The notes: a model not told the origin generated them from the sequence alone. A DNA stretch of 6,280 bases from Oxalobacteraceae sp. CFBP 8761 (GCA_014841595.1 JACYUE010000008.1:1-6280); one strand, 5' to 3'; shown: positions 1-6,250, counted from the stretch's first letter. Numbers and translations: made by a program.

Positions 1-69
1 AGGACCGTGAAACGACTTTGCGCCGATGATAGTGCTGCAACCAGTGTGAAAGTAGGTTATCGTCAGGCT
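1..69 (+). rRNA. rrf: 5S ribosomal RNA, 3' part (5' end outside the window)
   Basis: This is the 3' half to two thirds of a 5S rRNA, a structural RNA of the large ribosomal subunit. The run from AGGACCGTGAAACGACTTTG through the GCGCCGATGATAGTG segment and GTGTGAAAGTAGG to the final TCGTCAGGCT matches the well-known betaproteobacterial 5S form; the last ten bases are the 3' strand of helix I, whose 5' partner (TGCCTGATGA type) lies before the window. The mature 3' end is placed at about base 69, with one or two bases of uncertainty. A strong terminator follows 11 bases later, so this is the end of an rRNA operon transcribed rightward. Confidence 0.95.
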
Positions 70-79
70 AGTTATATAA

Positions 80-113
80 AAAAGCCCCACTCAGTGATCT
101 GAGTGGGGCTTTT
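80..113 (+). terminator. Intrinsic terminator of the upstream rRNA operon
   Basis: AGCCCCACTCAG (83-94) and CTGAGTGGGGCT (99-110) form a perfect 12-bp stem around the loop TGAT. The flanking AAA (80-82) and TTT (111-113) extend it to 15 bp. It lies directly after the 5S gene and ends in a T-run, so it is a classic Rho-independent terminator. The A-run on the left arm (78-83) would supply a T-run for leftward transcription too, so it may act in both directions. It isolates the downstream genes from rRNA operon read-through. Confidence 0.95.
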
Positions 114-425
114 CGCTTTGGGCGATCGACTTGATGCGATCACCCCATCAACCATCTAACCTATTCCCACAAGTTGTCATGCCCTGTTTGGCGTGCCACT
201 CATCCTCAGGCTCGCTAGAGTTTGCCGCCTCTGTCATACGCCACTGGCCCACTGTGGCAGCAAAACCCCACGTACCAACCACATGATTTGATCGGGCGCA
301 ACGGTCAAACAGGTTCATTTCTGCGCATGCTTCTGGCTCTTACTATTTCTTTGACGCCAAGGGGACTGCCGCATGATGCGTTGGTCCGGACTCGCGGAAC
401 CAAGTACTTCACATGAAGGGCCGCC
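114..425. other. Intergenic spacer upstream of the DUF2339 gene; no supported gene
   Basis: I find no convincing gene in these 312 bases. An open frame starting at a TTG (222-416) has no ribosome binding site and no recognisable product. The promoter of the DUF2339-DUF3999 operon should lie here, but no good sigma-70 match is visible. The best is TTGACG at 351-356 followed after 17 bases by TGATGC (374-379), whose -10 is poor; TACTAT at 341-346 is a better -10 but lacks a proper -35. A short inverted repeat, TTGATG (131-136) with CATCAA (146-151), is too weak to interpret. Confidence 0.6.
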
Positions 426-3400
426 ATGCGTGAGATCACCACATGGGTGTTGATAATAGCGGCATATCCCTTCATTGCAGCCTGGCTTGTGGGGCTGCGA
501 CGCGGCTATCAAATCAACGAATTGGAACAGCAGCTGGTTTTGCTCCGCGAGAAGGTCCAACAGCTCTCTCCGGCACCTCTGGAAACACCGGCGCCTCGTC
601 CTGCCGACATGGCCGTTTCCACAGTACCAAAGGGTGATGTTGAACAGGTGCCACCTGCCGTCTTGCCAGATAGCGCCCATGCACAAGTCCAGGGGGTGGG
701 CGGTACCAGTGCCAGTGCCAGTGCCAGTGCCAGCGTCGATGACGCCCAGACAATCCATCAGTCGCCCCAAGCAAAACGAGGTACTCCCCGTCGTGGCCGA
801 AGCCTTGGCAGCCCGATTCAACACGAAGCGATCACGCCACCGCTGGATCCTGATGCTTTAACCAAAGCGGTATCTCCGCCACCTCGCTGGCTGGTTGCGG
901 TCAAAACCTGGTTGATGACCGGGAATCTGGTCGCCAAGCTCGGCCTGGTTATCCTGTTTATCGGCATTGCATTCCTGCTCAAGTATGTGGCGGCGACCAT
1001 CACAATCCCGATTGAACTGCGGCTGGCTGCGCTGGTGTTGGCCGACATGGGTCTTCTTGGATGGGGCTGGCGCCTGCGTAGCAAACGCAGGGAGATCGGC
1101 TTGCCGGTGCAGGGAACCGCCATCGCCATCCTGATGCTGGTGATCTTCAGCGCATTCCAGCGCTACGCCTTGATACCTGCGGGATTCGCATTTGCCTTGC
1201 TGGTGTCGCTCACGGTATTCACGTGCCTTCTTGCCATTTTGCAGGAGGCACCGTGGCTCGCGGCATTCGGCATTACCGGCGGCTTCGCCTGCCCGCTGCT
1301 GTTGTCGACCGGACAGGGAAATCACATCGCCTTGTTCTCTTACTACGCGATGCTCAACGTCGGCGTCTTTGCGCTGGCGTTCAAGCGCTCGTGGCATCAG
1401 CTCAATCTGCTGGGCTTTGTCTTCACGTTCGGTGTCGCTGGGGCATGGGGCGGGTTGCAGTACACCCCGGACCATTACGCGTCGGCGCAGGCATTTTTGA
1501 TTCTTTTTTTCTTGTGCTACTCAGCAATCCCTTTCGCATTCGCGGGTCGCACGAGAACACGGTTGCAGGATTATGTCGATGTCACGCTGATCATGGGAAC
1601 ACCGCTGTTGACCTTCGGGTTTCAGGTCGGGCTGGTCAGAGACATGCCGTTCGGTCTGGCATTTTCAGCACTCGGGCTGGGCGGATTTTATCTCGTGGCC
1701 GGAACGATTCTCTGGCGTGCCGGCAAGGAGCGCTGGCGGACACTTGTCCGGACGTTTGCTGTCCTTGGCACCATTTTTGGCACGCTGACGATCCCGTTTG
1801 CCCTGGATGCGCGCTGGACCTCGGCCGCGTGGGCGCTGCAAGGATTCGGCTTCGTGTGGTTCGGGTTGCGCCACCAGCGGCGTGCCATCTGGGTCTGTGG
1901 ACTGTTGTTGCAGGCCGGAGCCTGGATCAGCTTCATGACCGCGCTGTCTCACATCGACATGACTGCAGCGTTGACGGCGAACTTGTGGCTGGGTTTCTTG
2001 CTGCTCGCCGCCGGCGCCTTTGCGGTGGCTCTGGCATTCCGCCAGAGCGACAACAACAGCGACAAGCAGGATCTGTCTTCACCGGCCACCAATATGCTGG
2101 CCAATACGGCGTTGATGTTCGCAGCGCTGTGGCTGCTGGCCGGATGGGTGACGGAAGCGACCCTGCGCTTCTCGGGCGCCATCCTGGCAGACTGGATCGT
2201 GGTTGGGTCGATTTTCACGGCGCTGCTGCTGTATGCCCTCAGCCTGCGGATGGTCTGGACAACCGCGCGCCAACTGGTTCTGGCTGCCGAGCTCGCAGGC
2301 GCCATCGGTCTGGCCATCGCTGCTAGGCCTGGGTTGTCATGGCTGAGCATGGTCGAGCCAAATGACGAGATGCCCTTGCTCGGTCTGGTGATCCTGGCCG
2401 TGGCGGCGTTCGCCACCAGCCGCTCACTGAAGCTAGCCGCATCCAGGCGAAACGGCAGCTACCTGTCAGCGTTACTGCTGCTGTGGAGCGGCATCTGGTG
2501 GGTCTGCACTCTGAATGTCGCAGCAGGTCGGTTCGTCGACTATCTGCCTGCCACCCTGGGCAGCGTGGATTCCCGCTGGCTTGCACTGTATGTGCTTGGC
2601 ATCGCGGCGACGTCGATCGCGTGCGTGCACTGCGCATCGCGCTTTTCCTGGCCGCAGTTACTCTGGTTCGCCCCCGCTTGCTGGGCTGCGCTGGGCATCA
2701 TTACGCTGCGTTCGCTTGCAATGCTGTCCGGCGCGCACGCGCTCCCGGACGCCGCGCTCTGGATCGCATGGGCAGTTGCATGGATGGGCAACGAACAGGC
2801 GATGCTACGCTGGCATACCAGCGGATTGCTCCTTAACCGCACCGTCTTGCAGTTGCTGCACGCCATCCGCACGGGTGGGCCGTGGCTCGCATTGTGGCCA
2901 ACCGGCGCGATCCTGATCGACGGATGGCTCGCTACGCCAACCGACAGCGCATTGACCTTGCAAGGTGACTGGGTCACGGACGCGGCATGGAGCAATTACC
3001 TCCCGACATGGGCAATGATGCTGTTCCTTATCGGCTTGCTGCGTCGAAGCATGAAAGGGCGCTGGCCCACCGTTCCGATCGCGGACTGGTATCGGTCGAT
3101 TGCCGTTCCAGTGGGTAGCCTTCTGCTGATGTTGCCAACCGCTCTGTGGAACCTGAGGCACGATGGTGCGATGGCCCCGTTGCCCTATATTCCACTGCTC
3201 AACCCGCTCGATTTGACCACAGGATTTGTGCTGATGCTATGGGTAAGCACGTTGCGGCAACTCGCTGCCAGGGCTGCAATGGATCAGCCCGTTCTATCCA
3301 CGCTGCTGCGTGCCACCATGGTGGCAGCGTGGCTCTGGTTCAATCTCATTCTGCTACGAAGTGCTGCGCATTACCTTGGCATCGATTACCGGCTTGCCGA

Positions 3401-3689
3401 TCTCATGGCTTCGCAAACGGTGCAGGCATTGCTCTCTCTGGCTTGGGGCGCGAGTGCTTTCGCGGTCATGCGCATTGCAGCACGCACTGCTCGACGACGG
3501 GTCTGGTGGATCGGCGCGCTGTTGTACGGCATTGTGGTGGCCAAGCTGTTCCTGGTTGACCTGGCCAATGGCGGGAGTATCGCGCGCGTTGTGTCGTTCG
3601 TTGGTGTTGGCCTGTTGCTGCTACTGGTGGGCTATCTCGCCCCGTATCCGAAAGCACCGCAGGCCGCGTCAATGGCTGCGTCAGCTTGA
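426..3689 (+). CDS. DUF2339 family polytopic membrane protein
   Basis: An inner-membrane protein of 1087 residues and unknown biochemical role, of the DUF2339 family (COG5373 type). It has an N-terminal membrane helix (about 5-24), a short coiled-coil-like stretch (about 30-47, NELEQQLVLLREKVQQL), and a Pro/Ala/Ser-rich, probably disordered linker (about 48-155) carrying a Ser-Ala repeat. From about 165 to 1075 it has roughly two dozen hydrophobic segments. Family hallmarks seen are GNLVAKLG (166-173) running into FLLKY (183-187), STGQGNH (294-300) followed by FSYYAMLN, GTPLLTFGFQ (391-400), and near the end AKLFLVDL (1039-1046) and RVVSFVGVGLLLL. The ATG at 426 is preceded by GAAGGG (415-420) five bases away. 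It is intact and of normal family length. The DUF3999 gene follows after 18 bases, so the two are an operon. Family assignment is from memory of the motifs; transport or envelope roles would be guesses. Confidence 0.92.
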   Translation: MREITTWVLIIAAYPFIAAWLVGLRRGYQINELEQQLVLLREKVQQLSPAPLETPAPRPADMAVSTVPKGDVEQVPPAVLPDSAHAQVQGVGGTSASASASASVDDAQTIHQSPQAKRGTPRRGRSLGSPIQHEAITPPLDPDALTKAVSPPPRWLVAVKTWLMTGNLVAKLGLVILFIGIAFLLKYVAATITIPIELRLAALVLADMGLLGWGWRLRSKRREIGLPVQGTAIAILMLVIFSAFQRYALIPAGFAFALLVSLTVFTCLLAILQEAPWLAAFGITGGFACPLLLSTGQGNHIALFSYYAMLNVGVFALAFKRSWHQLNLLGFVFTFGVAGAWGGLQYTPDHYASAQAFLILFFLCYSAIPFAFAGRTRTRLQDYVDVTLIMGTPLLTFGFQVGLVRDMPFGLAFSALGLGGFYLVAGTILWRAGKERWRTLVRTFAVLGTIFGTLTIPFALDARWTSAAWALQGFGFVWFGLRHQRRAIWVCGLLLQAGAWISFMTALSHIDMTAALTANLWLGFLLLAAGAFAVALAFRQSDNNSDKQDLSSPATNMLANTALMFAALWLLAGWVTEATLRFSGAILADWIVVGSIFTALLLYALSLRMVWTTARQLVLAAELAGAIGLAIAARPGLSWLSMVEPNDEMPLLGLVILAVAAFATSRSLKLAASRRNGSYLSALLLLWSGIWWVCTLNVAAGRFVDYLPATLGSVDSRWLALYVLGIAATSIACVHCASRFSWPQLLWFAPACWAALGIITLRSLAMLSGAHALPDAALWIAWAVAWMGNEQAMLRWHTSGLLLNRTVLQLLHAIRTGGPWLALWPTGAILIDGWLATPTDSALTLQGDWVTDAAWSNYLPTWAMMLFLIGLLRRSMKGRWPTVPIADWYRSIAVPVGSLLLMLPTALWNLRHDGAMAPLPYIPLLNPLDLTTGFVLMLWVSTLRQLAARAAMDQPVLSTLLRATMVAAWLWFNLILLRSAAHYLGIDYRLADLMASQTVQALLSLAWGASAFAVMRIAARTARRRVWWIGALLYGIVVAKLFLVDLANGGSIARVVSFVGVGLLLLLVGYLAPYPKAPQAASMAASA
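705..734 (+). repeat. In-frame hexanucleotide tandem repeat (Ser-Ala repeat)
   Basis: Five consecutive 6-base units: ACCAGT, GCCAGT three times, then GCCAGC. They encode residues 94-103 of the DUF2339 protein (T-S followed by four A-S units), in the low-complexity linker between the N-terminal helix and the membrane domain. Because the unit is two codons long, gain or loss of copies would change linker length without breaking the frame. The three central copies are identical in DNA sequence, so slippage, not only amino-acid composition, probably made it. Confidence 0.9.
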
Positions 3690-3707
3690 CCTACAGGAGA
3701 ACGACCT

Positions 3708-5189
3708 ATGCCGATTTCTCTCTGCAGGTACTGCTGCGTCATCATGGTATTCGCGCTGACGGGCGCCGCCGTCACTGAAAGTCCAGCGGCCCAAACCGAC
3801 AGGCTGACCGATTATTCGCATCGTCTCCCTTTACGCACCGTCAGCAGCCAGGCCATTGTGCGACTGCCGCTGCCGCGTGCGGTCTATCTGAACGCACGTT
3901 CGCCTGCCTTGCACGATCTGCGCGTGTTCGATGCCGTTGGTGCGTCGATGCCTTTTGCGCTGATCGATCAGGCGCCACCAGCCGTAGAAAAAAAGGCCAC
4001 TGCACCGGTCGCCATTTTCCCGCTGTATGGCGCCGCCCGGGACACAGGGCAGATGCCTGAAAGCTTGCAGATCCGCACCCGGAGCGACGGCGCCGTCATT
4101 TCCGTGACGACGCCGTCGCGGGCAGCGAGCGACGAGCTGCAAAGCCTGATCCTCGACCTTCAGCCGGCGGCGTTGGCTGCGAAGGTCAGCGCTGCAGCAC
4201 CAGTGGGCGCGCTGGCGTTATCGCTGCCCCAGGGGGCGGACAACTACAACGCGCACGTTGCAATCGATGTGAGTAACGACCTGCAAGACTGGGACCTGCT
4301 GGCCGAAGCGGCAGTCAGTTGGCTGGTCAACGATCGCGGCGCAAGCGTCGGCAAGCACCGCATCGAGTTTTCGCCGCGGCCATTTCGCTACGCTCGTATT
4401 CGTTGGCTTGAGGGCAAGCCGCTCGCCTTTGCCGACATCAACGCCGAGTATGTCGTGCAGCAGTACGCCGCCATGCAGCTCGAGACCATTGTTTTGCCGG
4501 GCCAGCCAGCTGCCGAGGGGCGCGATGTGATGTATGCAGCGCCCGTTGCCATTCCCGCGATCGCTGTTGGGTTTGTGTTTGAGGGGCAGAACGTCGTCAT
4601 GCCGGTGATAGTGGGCCAGTACCAAACCACGCGTAGCCGCAAACCCGGTGAACGAGTCGTGACGCGGTTGCAGCCAATCGTGAATACAACCTTTTATCAA
4701 CTGTCGCAAAAGGGGGCGCAGCGCGTTTCCGGCGACGTCGAGATTGCAGCCACCAATGCGTCCACTTGGGTGGCCCGGCCACTAACCGCCATCCTGGAGC
4801 GTCCAGCCTTACGCTTGCGTTGGGCACCTGCAACCATCGTGTTTGTGGCTGCCGGCAAGGCGCCTTACCAACTGGCATTTGGCCGCGCCAGTGCCATGGC
4901 TGCCAGCGTGCCGCTCTCCCAGGTTGCGCCGGGCTTTACGCCGCGTGAACTGGCCGAGCTGGAATCCGCAACACCCGGGGCGCTCGTACAACAGCAATCG
5001 CCAGCTACGATCGTGGAGGCTGACCGGACTGCTGGCAGCCGCCGGCATTGGTTATGGGGCGTGTTGGTGTGTGGCCTTGCGGCACTTGCCGCCATGGCCT
5101 GGCATCTGTTCCGTCAGATGAAGGCAGATACTTCCGGCACGCCTTCATCTGACGTCGCTCCCGACAGCGGGCTGCATGCCTCTGAGTAA
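3708..5189 (+). CDS. DUF3999 family periplasmic protein with C-terminal membrane anchor
   Basis: A 493-residue exported protein of unknown function, DUF3999 family. The N-terminus has an Arg at 7, a hydrophobic core at about 9-22 (CCVIMVFALTGAAV) and likely signal cleavage between about 20 and 28. The family's opening motif follows: a YSHRLPL stretch, then RLPLPRAVYLNARSPALHDL (52-71) and RVFDAVG. The body looks beta-rich. A single helix at about 447-466 (WLWGVLVCGLAALAAMAW) followed by RQMK, then an acidic Ser/Pro-rich tail of about 20 residues, suggests a large periplasmic part with a short cytoplasmic tail. The ATG at 3708 has AGGAG at 3695-3699, 8 bases away, and the gene starts 18 bases after the DUF2339 stop, so it is the second gene of that operon. 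The tail codons hold a perfect 14-bp inverted repeat. Known in the family as a frequent neighbour of DUF2339; a shared complex is inferred. Confidence 0.9.
   Translation: MPISLCRYCCVIMVFALTGAAVTESPAAQTDRLTDYSHRLPLRTVSSQAIVRLPLPRAVYLNARSPALHDLRVFDAVGASMPFALIDQAPPAVEKKATAPVAIFPLYGAARDTGQMPESLQIRTRSDGAVISVTTPSRAASDELQSLILDLQPAALAAKVSAAAPVGALALSLPQGADNYNAHVAIDVSNDLQDWDLLAEAAVSWLVNDRGASVGKHRIEFSPRPFRYARIRWLEGKPLAFADINAEYVVQQYAAMQLETIVLPGQPAAEGRDVMYAAPVAIPAIAVGFVFEGQNVVMPVIVGQYQTTRSRKPGERVVTRLQPIVNTTFYQLSQKGAQRVSGDVEIAATNASTWVARPLTAILERPALRLRWAPATIVFVAAGKAPYQLAFGRASAMAASVPLSQVAPGFTPRELAELESATPGALVQQQSPATIVEADRTAGSRRHWLWGVLVCGLAALAAMAWHLFRQMKADTSGTPSSDVAPDSGLHASE
5112..5154 (+). repeat. Perfect 14-bp inverted repeat in the 3' end of the DUF3999 gene
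   Basis: CGTCAGATGAAGGC (5112-5125) is the exact reverse complement of GCCTTCATCTGACG (5141-5154), with a 15-base loop. It lies in codons for the cytoplasmic tail after the last membrane helix, ending 33 bases before the stop codon. In RNA it would form a stable hairpin. No T-run follows, so it is not a standard intrinsic terminator; it might slow 3' decay of the operon mRNA or be the remnant of a small palindromic element. The role is not known. Confidence 0.85.
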
Positions 5190-5399
5190 ATGAAGAAAGG
5201 AGCGACCAAACAACTCAGTGCACCGGCGGGTGGTATGGCAAAGCCGTGGGGAATCGATCCGTTCCGACCGAGCTGGCGCAGGCACTCGCGCACGGACAGA
5301 CTAATCATGGCGTTGAACGGTGTTGTAGCCCTCATGCTGCACGGGATAGTCAAACTGCGCTATCTGCTATTGACGTGCGTGTGTAGCCTTTGCCACTAA
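5190..5399 (+). CDS. Doubtful small ORF abutting the DUF3999 stop codon
   Basis: An open frame of 69 codons whose ATG follows directly on the TAA of the DUF3999 gene (TAAATG), an arrangement that could allow re-initiation by terminating ribosomes. There is no Shine-Dalgarno sequence before this ATG. An AGGAG at 5199-5203 lies inside the frame but is 31 bases before the internal ATG at 5235, too far to serve it. The predicted product has a basic first half (WRRHSRTDR) and a hydrophobic second half (about 38-67) that could be one membrane helix, ending CVCSLCH. I recognise no family. It occupies the gap between two convergent genes and may be non-coding. Confidence 0.2.
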   Translation: MKKGATKQLSAPAGGMAKPWGIDPFRPSWRRHSRTDRLIMALNGVVALMLHGIVKLRYLLLTCVCSLCH

Positions 5400-5403
5400 T
5401 GAC

Positions 5404-5814
5404 TCAGGCAGCGCCGTGCTGGCTGGCGGCGCGCAATTCGAGCCTGTCCCAGAAGCGGTCGTGAATCGGCAGCAGAAGTACATTGCATACCGGCTCAAGG
5501 ATGGCCGCGATACCGCCGGAAGCGAGCGAACCCGTCGCGCAATAGATGACGGTGAACCCCACGACCATATGCATGGCAGTCTGGCTGACTTTTTCAGCAG
5601 CGCGTCGGGCATAGCGTTCGCGCTCGGAGCGCGCCCGGGCACGGATGGCCTCCCAGGCTTTCTCGTGGAAAGGGAGGAGCAGCACATTGATCACAGGCTC
5701 AATGATGATCGCGAGGCCGCTGAACATGACCGAACCAGTCAGCGCGTACGCAATGGCGAAAGCAATGGCCATGTGGGTGATGACCTGACTGGTTTTCTTG
5801 GCAGCGACGACCAT
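5404..5814 (-). CDS. Small membrane protein with two tandem DUF2061 units
   Basis: A 136-residue inner-membrane protein of unknown function. Two similar halves are visible: residues 7-60 and 74-128, each with a hydrophobic helix ending in an A/L-TGS motif (TGS at 26-28 and 94-96), a second helix, and then EPVxNVLLLPxHxxxW (39-54 and 107-122). This is the pattern of the DUF2061 family, which usually has one unit of 50-70 residues, so this gene appears to be an internal duplication. A highly charged Arg-rich linker (about 58-73, RARARSERERYARRAA) joins the halves. The start at 5814 is supported by AGGAG (complement of 5820-5824) five bases upstream. It is convergent with the DUF3999 gene, has its own promoter region with a Fur box, and so is probably iron-regulated. 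The DUF2061 assignment is from recalled motifs. Confidence 0.85.
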   Translation of the reverse strand: MVVAAKKTSQVITHMAIAFAIAYALTGSVMFSGLAIIIEPVINVLLLPFHEKAWEAIRARARSERERYARRAAEKVSQTAMHMVVGFTVIYCATGSLASGGIAAILEPVCNVLLLPIHDRFWDRLELRAASQHGAA

Positions 5815-5851
5815 CTTGACTCCTGAGATTGCACGTGTTGATACGGTAGAG

Positions 5852-5870
5852 GAAAATGATAGTCATTCTC
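5852..5870 (-). promoter_or_regulatory. Fur box upstream of the DUF2061 gene
   Basis: GAAAATGATAGTCATTCTC matches the 19-base Fur consensus GATAATGATAATCATTATC at 16 positions; the central ATGATAGTCAT keeps the palindrome. It lies 38 bases upstream of the start codon of the leftward DUF2061 gene and overlaps its likely -10 box, where an iron-loaded Fur protein would block RNA polymerase. It is about 94 bases from the nearest rRNA promoter -35, so it is less likely to act on the rRNA operon. Confidence 0.82.
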
Positions 5871-5884
5871 GATTGGCGCACAAA
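5856..5884 (-). promoter_or_regulatory. Candidate sigma-70 promoter of the DUF2061 gene
   Basis: Read on the minus strand, TTTGTG (complement of 5879-5884) and TATCAT (complement of 5856-5861) are 17 bases apart; shifting the -35 by one base gives TTGTGC with a 16-base spacer. The -10 box sits within the Fur box, a typical position for repression. Transcription would start at about 5848-5850, giving a 5' leader of about 35 bases. The -35 match is moderate. Confidence 0.55.
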
Positions 5885-5963
5885 GGCATATATATCTACT
5901 ATGGCGATAGCCTATTACTATTGAGTGGCTAATTGAGATAGGCCGCAGTATTTCATAAGCCTC

Positions 5964-5993
5964 TTGCCGAACATGTCACAAGTTTGTTATAGT
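5964..5993 (+). promoter_or_regulatory. Upstream rRNA operon promoter with extended -10
   Basis: TTGCCG (5964-5969) and TATAGT (5988-5993) are separated by 18 bases, and TG at 5985-5986 gives an extended -10 (TGTTATAGT). The preceding 80 bases (about 5881-5960) are A/T-rich compared with the neighbouring genes and could act as an UP element. The start point would be near 6000, and the transcript runs into the second rRNA promoter and the leader. Confidence 0.6.
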
Positions 5994-6051
5994 CTCGTTC
6001 TGCCCGACGCAGACACTGCTTAAAAGCAGCGACAGCGAAGGAAAGAAGGGG

Positions 6052-6080
6052 TTGACGAAAAATGAGAAACACTTCATAAT
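6052..6080 (+). promoter_or_regulatory. Main rRNA operon promoter with GC-rich discriminator
   Basis: TTGACG (6052-6057) and CATAAT (6075-6080) are spaced by exactly 17 bases, close to the sigma-70 consensus. The stretch after the -10, CTCGCCTCTC, is C-rich; such discriminators are typical of stable-RNA promoters under stringent (ppGpp) control. The start point is expected at about 6087. The boxA leader starts some 60 bases downstream, which fits an rRNA operon promoter. Confidence 0.8.
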
Positions 6081-6093
6081 CTCGCCTCTCTGC

Positions 6094-6120
6094 TGCTAAC
6101 GAACACAACGCTTCGTAGCA
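6094..6120 (+). promoter_or_regulatory. boxB-like hairpin of the rRNA leader
   Basis: TGCTA (6094-6098) pairs with TAGCA (6116-6120), and CGAA (6100-6103) with TTCG (6112-6115), leaving A6099 as a bulge and an 8-base loop, CACAACGC. The hairpin lies just upstream of boxA, the position of boxB in rRNA antitermination sites. Confidence 0.65.
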
Positions 6121-6144
6121 AATGGCAGAAGCAGCACCGAATAA

Positions 6145-6157
6145 AGTTCTTTAAAAA
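6145..6157 (+). promoter_or_regulatory. boxA antitermination site
   Basis: AGTTCTTTAAAAA matches the enterobacterial rRNA boxA TGCTCTTTAACAA at most positions, including the core TCTTTAA. BoxA RNA binds NusB-NusE (S10) and loads the complex that lets polymerase read through the rRNA operon without Rho termination. Confidence 0.85.
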
Positions 6158-6194
6158 TTAACAGTCGATAAGTGTGGGCGTTTGATGAAGGTGC

Positions 6195-6212
6195 CAAAGA
6201 CCTCGGTCTTTG
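6195..6212 (+). other. Leader hairpin downstream of boxA
   Basis: CAAAGACC (6195-6202) is the exact reverse complement of GGTCTTTG (6205-6212); in RNA this would be a 7-bp stem closed by a CTCG tetraloop. TTTGAT (6181-6186) and ATCAAA (6225-6230) can pair outside it, enclosing the hairpin in a larger stem. It is followed by A/T-rich sequence but no T-run, so it is a leader structure and not a terminator. Confidence 0.65.
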
Positions 6213-6250
6213 ATTACTTAAATTATCAAATGTTCACAAAAAAGAAATAC

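Noticed and set aside
131..151. Inverted repeat TTGATG/CATCAA in the first spacer
   Set aside because: Only six pairs with a nine-base loop and no T-run; not distinguishable from chance.
222..416. A 64-codon open frame upstream of the DUF2339 gene
   Set aside because: It starts at a TTG without SD, has no recognisable product, and ends ten bases before the DUF2339 ATG by chance; not enough to call.
315..824. A 169-codon antisense open frame with a Gly-Thr repeat
   Set aside because: The repeat is only the complement of the Ser-Ala hexamer repeat; no SD, no family, and it overlaps the well-supported start of the DUF2339 gene.
858..1475. A 205-codon antisense open frame within the DUF2339 gene
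   Set aside because: The product is a low-hydrophobicity, Gln/Arg-rich chain with no recognisable family or ribosome binding site; a mirror of the coding bias of the sense gene.
1223..2326. A 367-codon open frame on the + strand, overlapping the DUF2339 gene in another frame
   Set aside because: Its product is rich in Arg, His, Gly and Cys without domain structure, as expected for an out-of-frame reading of a GC-rich membrane-protein gene. The DUF2339 frame has clear family motifs throughout. The run TTTTTTT at 1504-1510 offers a T-TTT-TTC slip into this frame, but nothing else supports it.
3311..3326. Perfect 16-base palindrome TGCCACCATGGTGGCA in the DUF2339 gene
   Set aside because: It has no loop, lies in codons for an ordinary segment, and a short palindrome of this kind is plausible by chance in a GC-rich gene of over 3 kb.
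5345..5364. Possible terminator between the convergent genes (GATAG/CTATC)
   Set aside because: A five-pair stem without GC strength or a T-run on either strand; I could not support a terminator for either gene in this gap.
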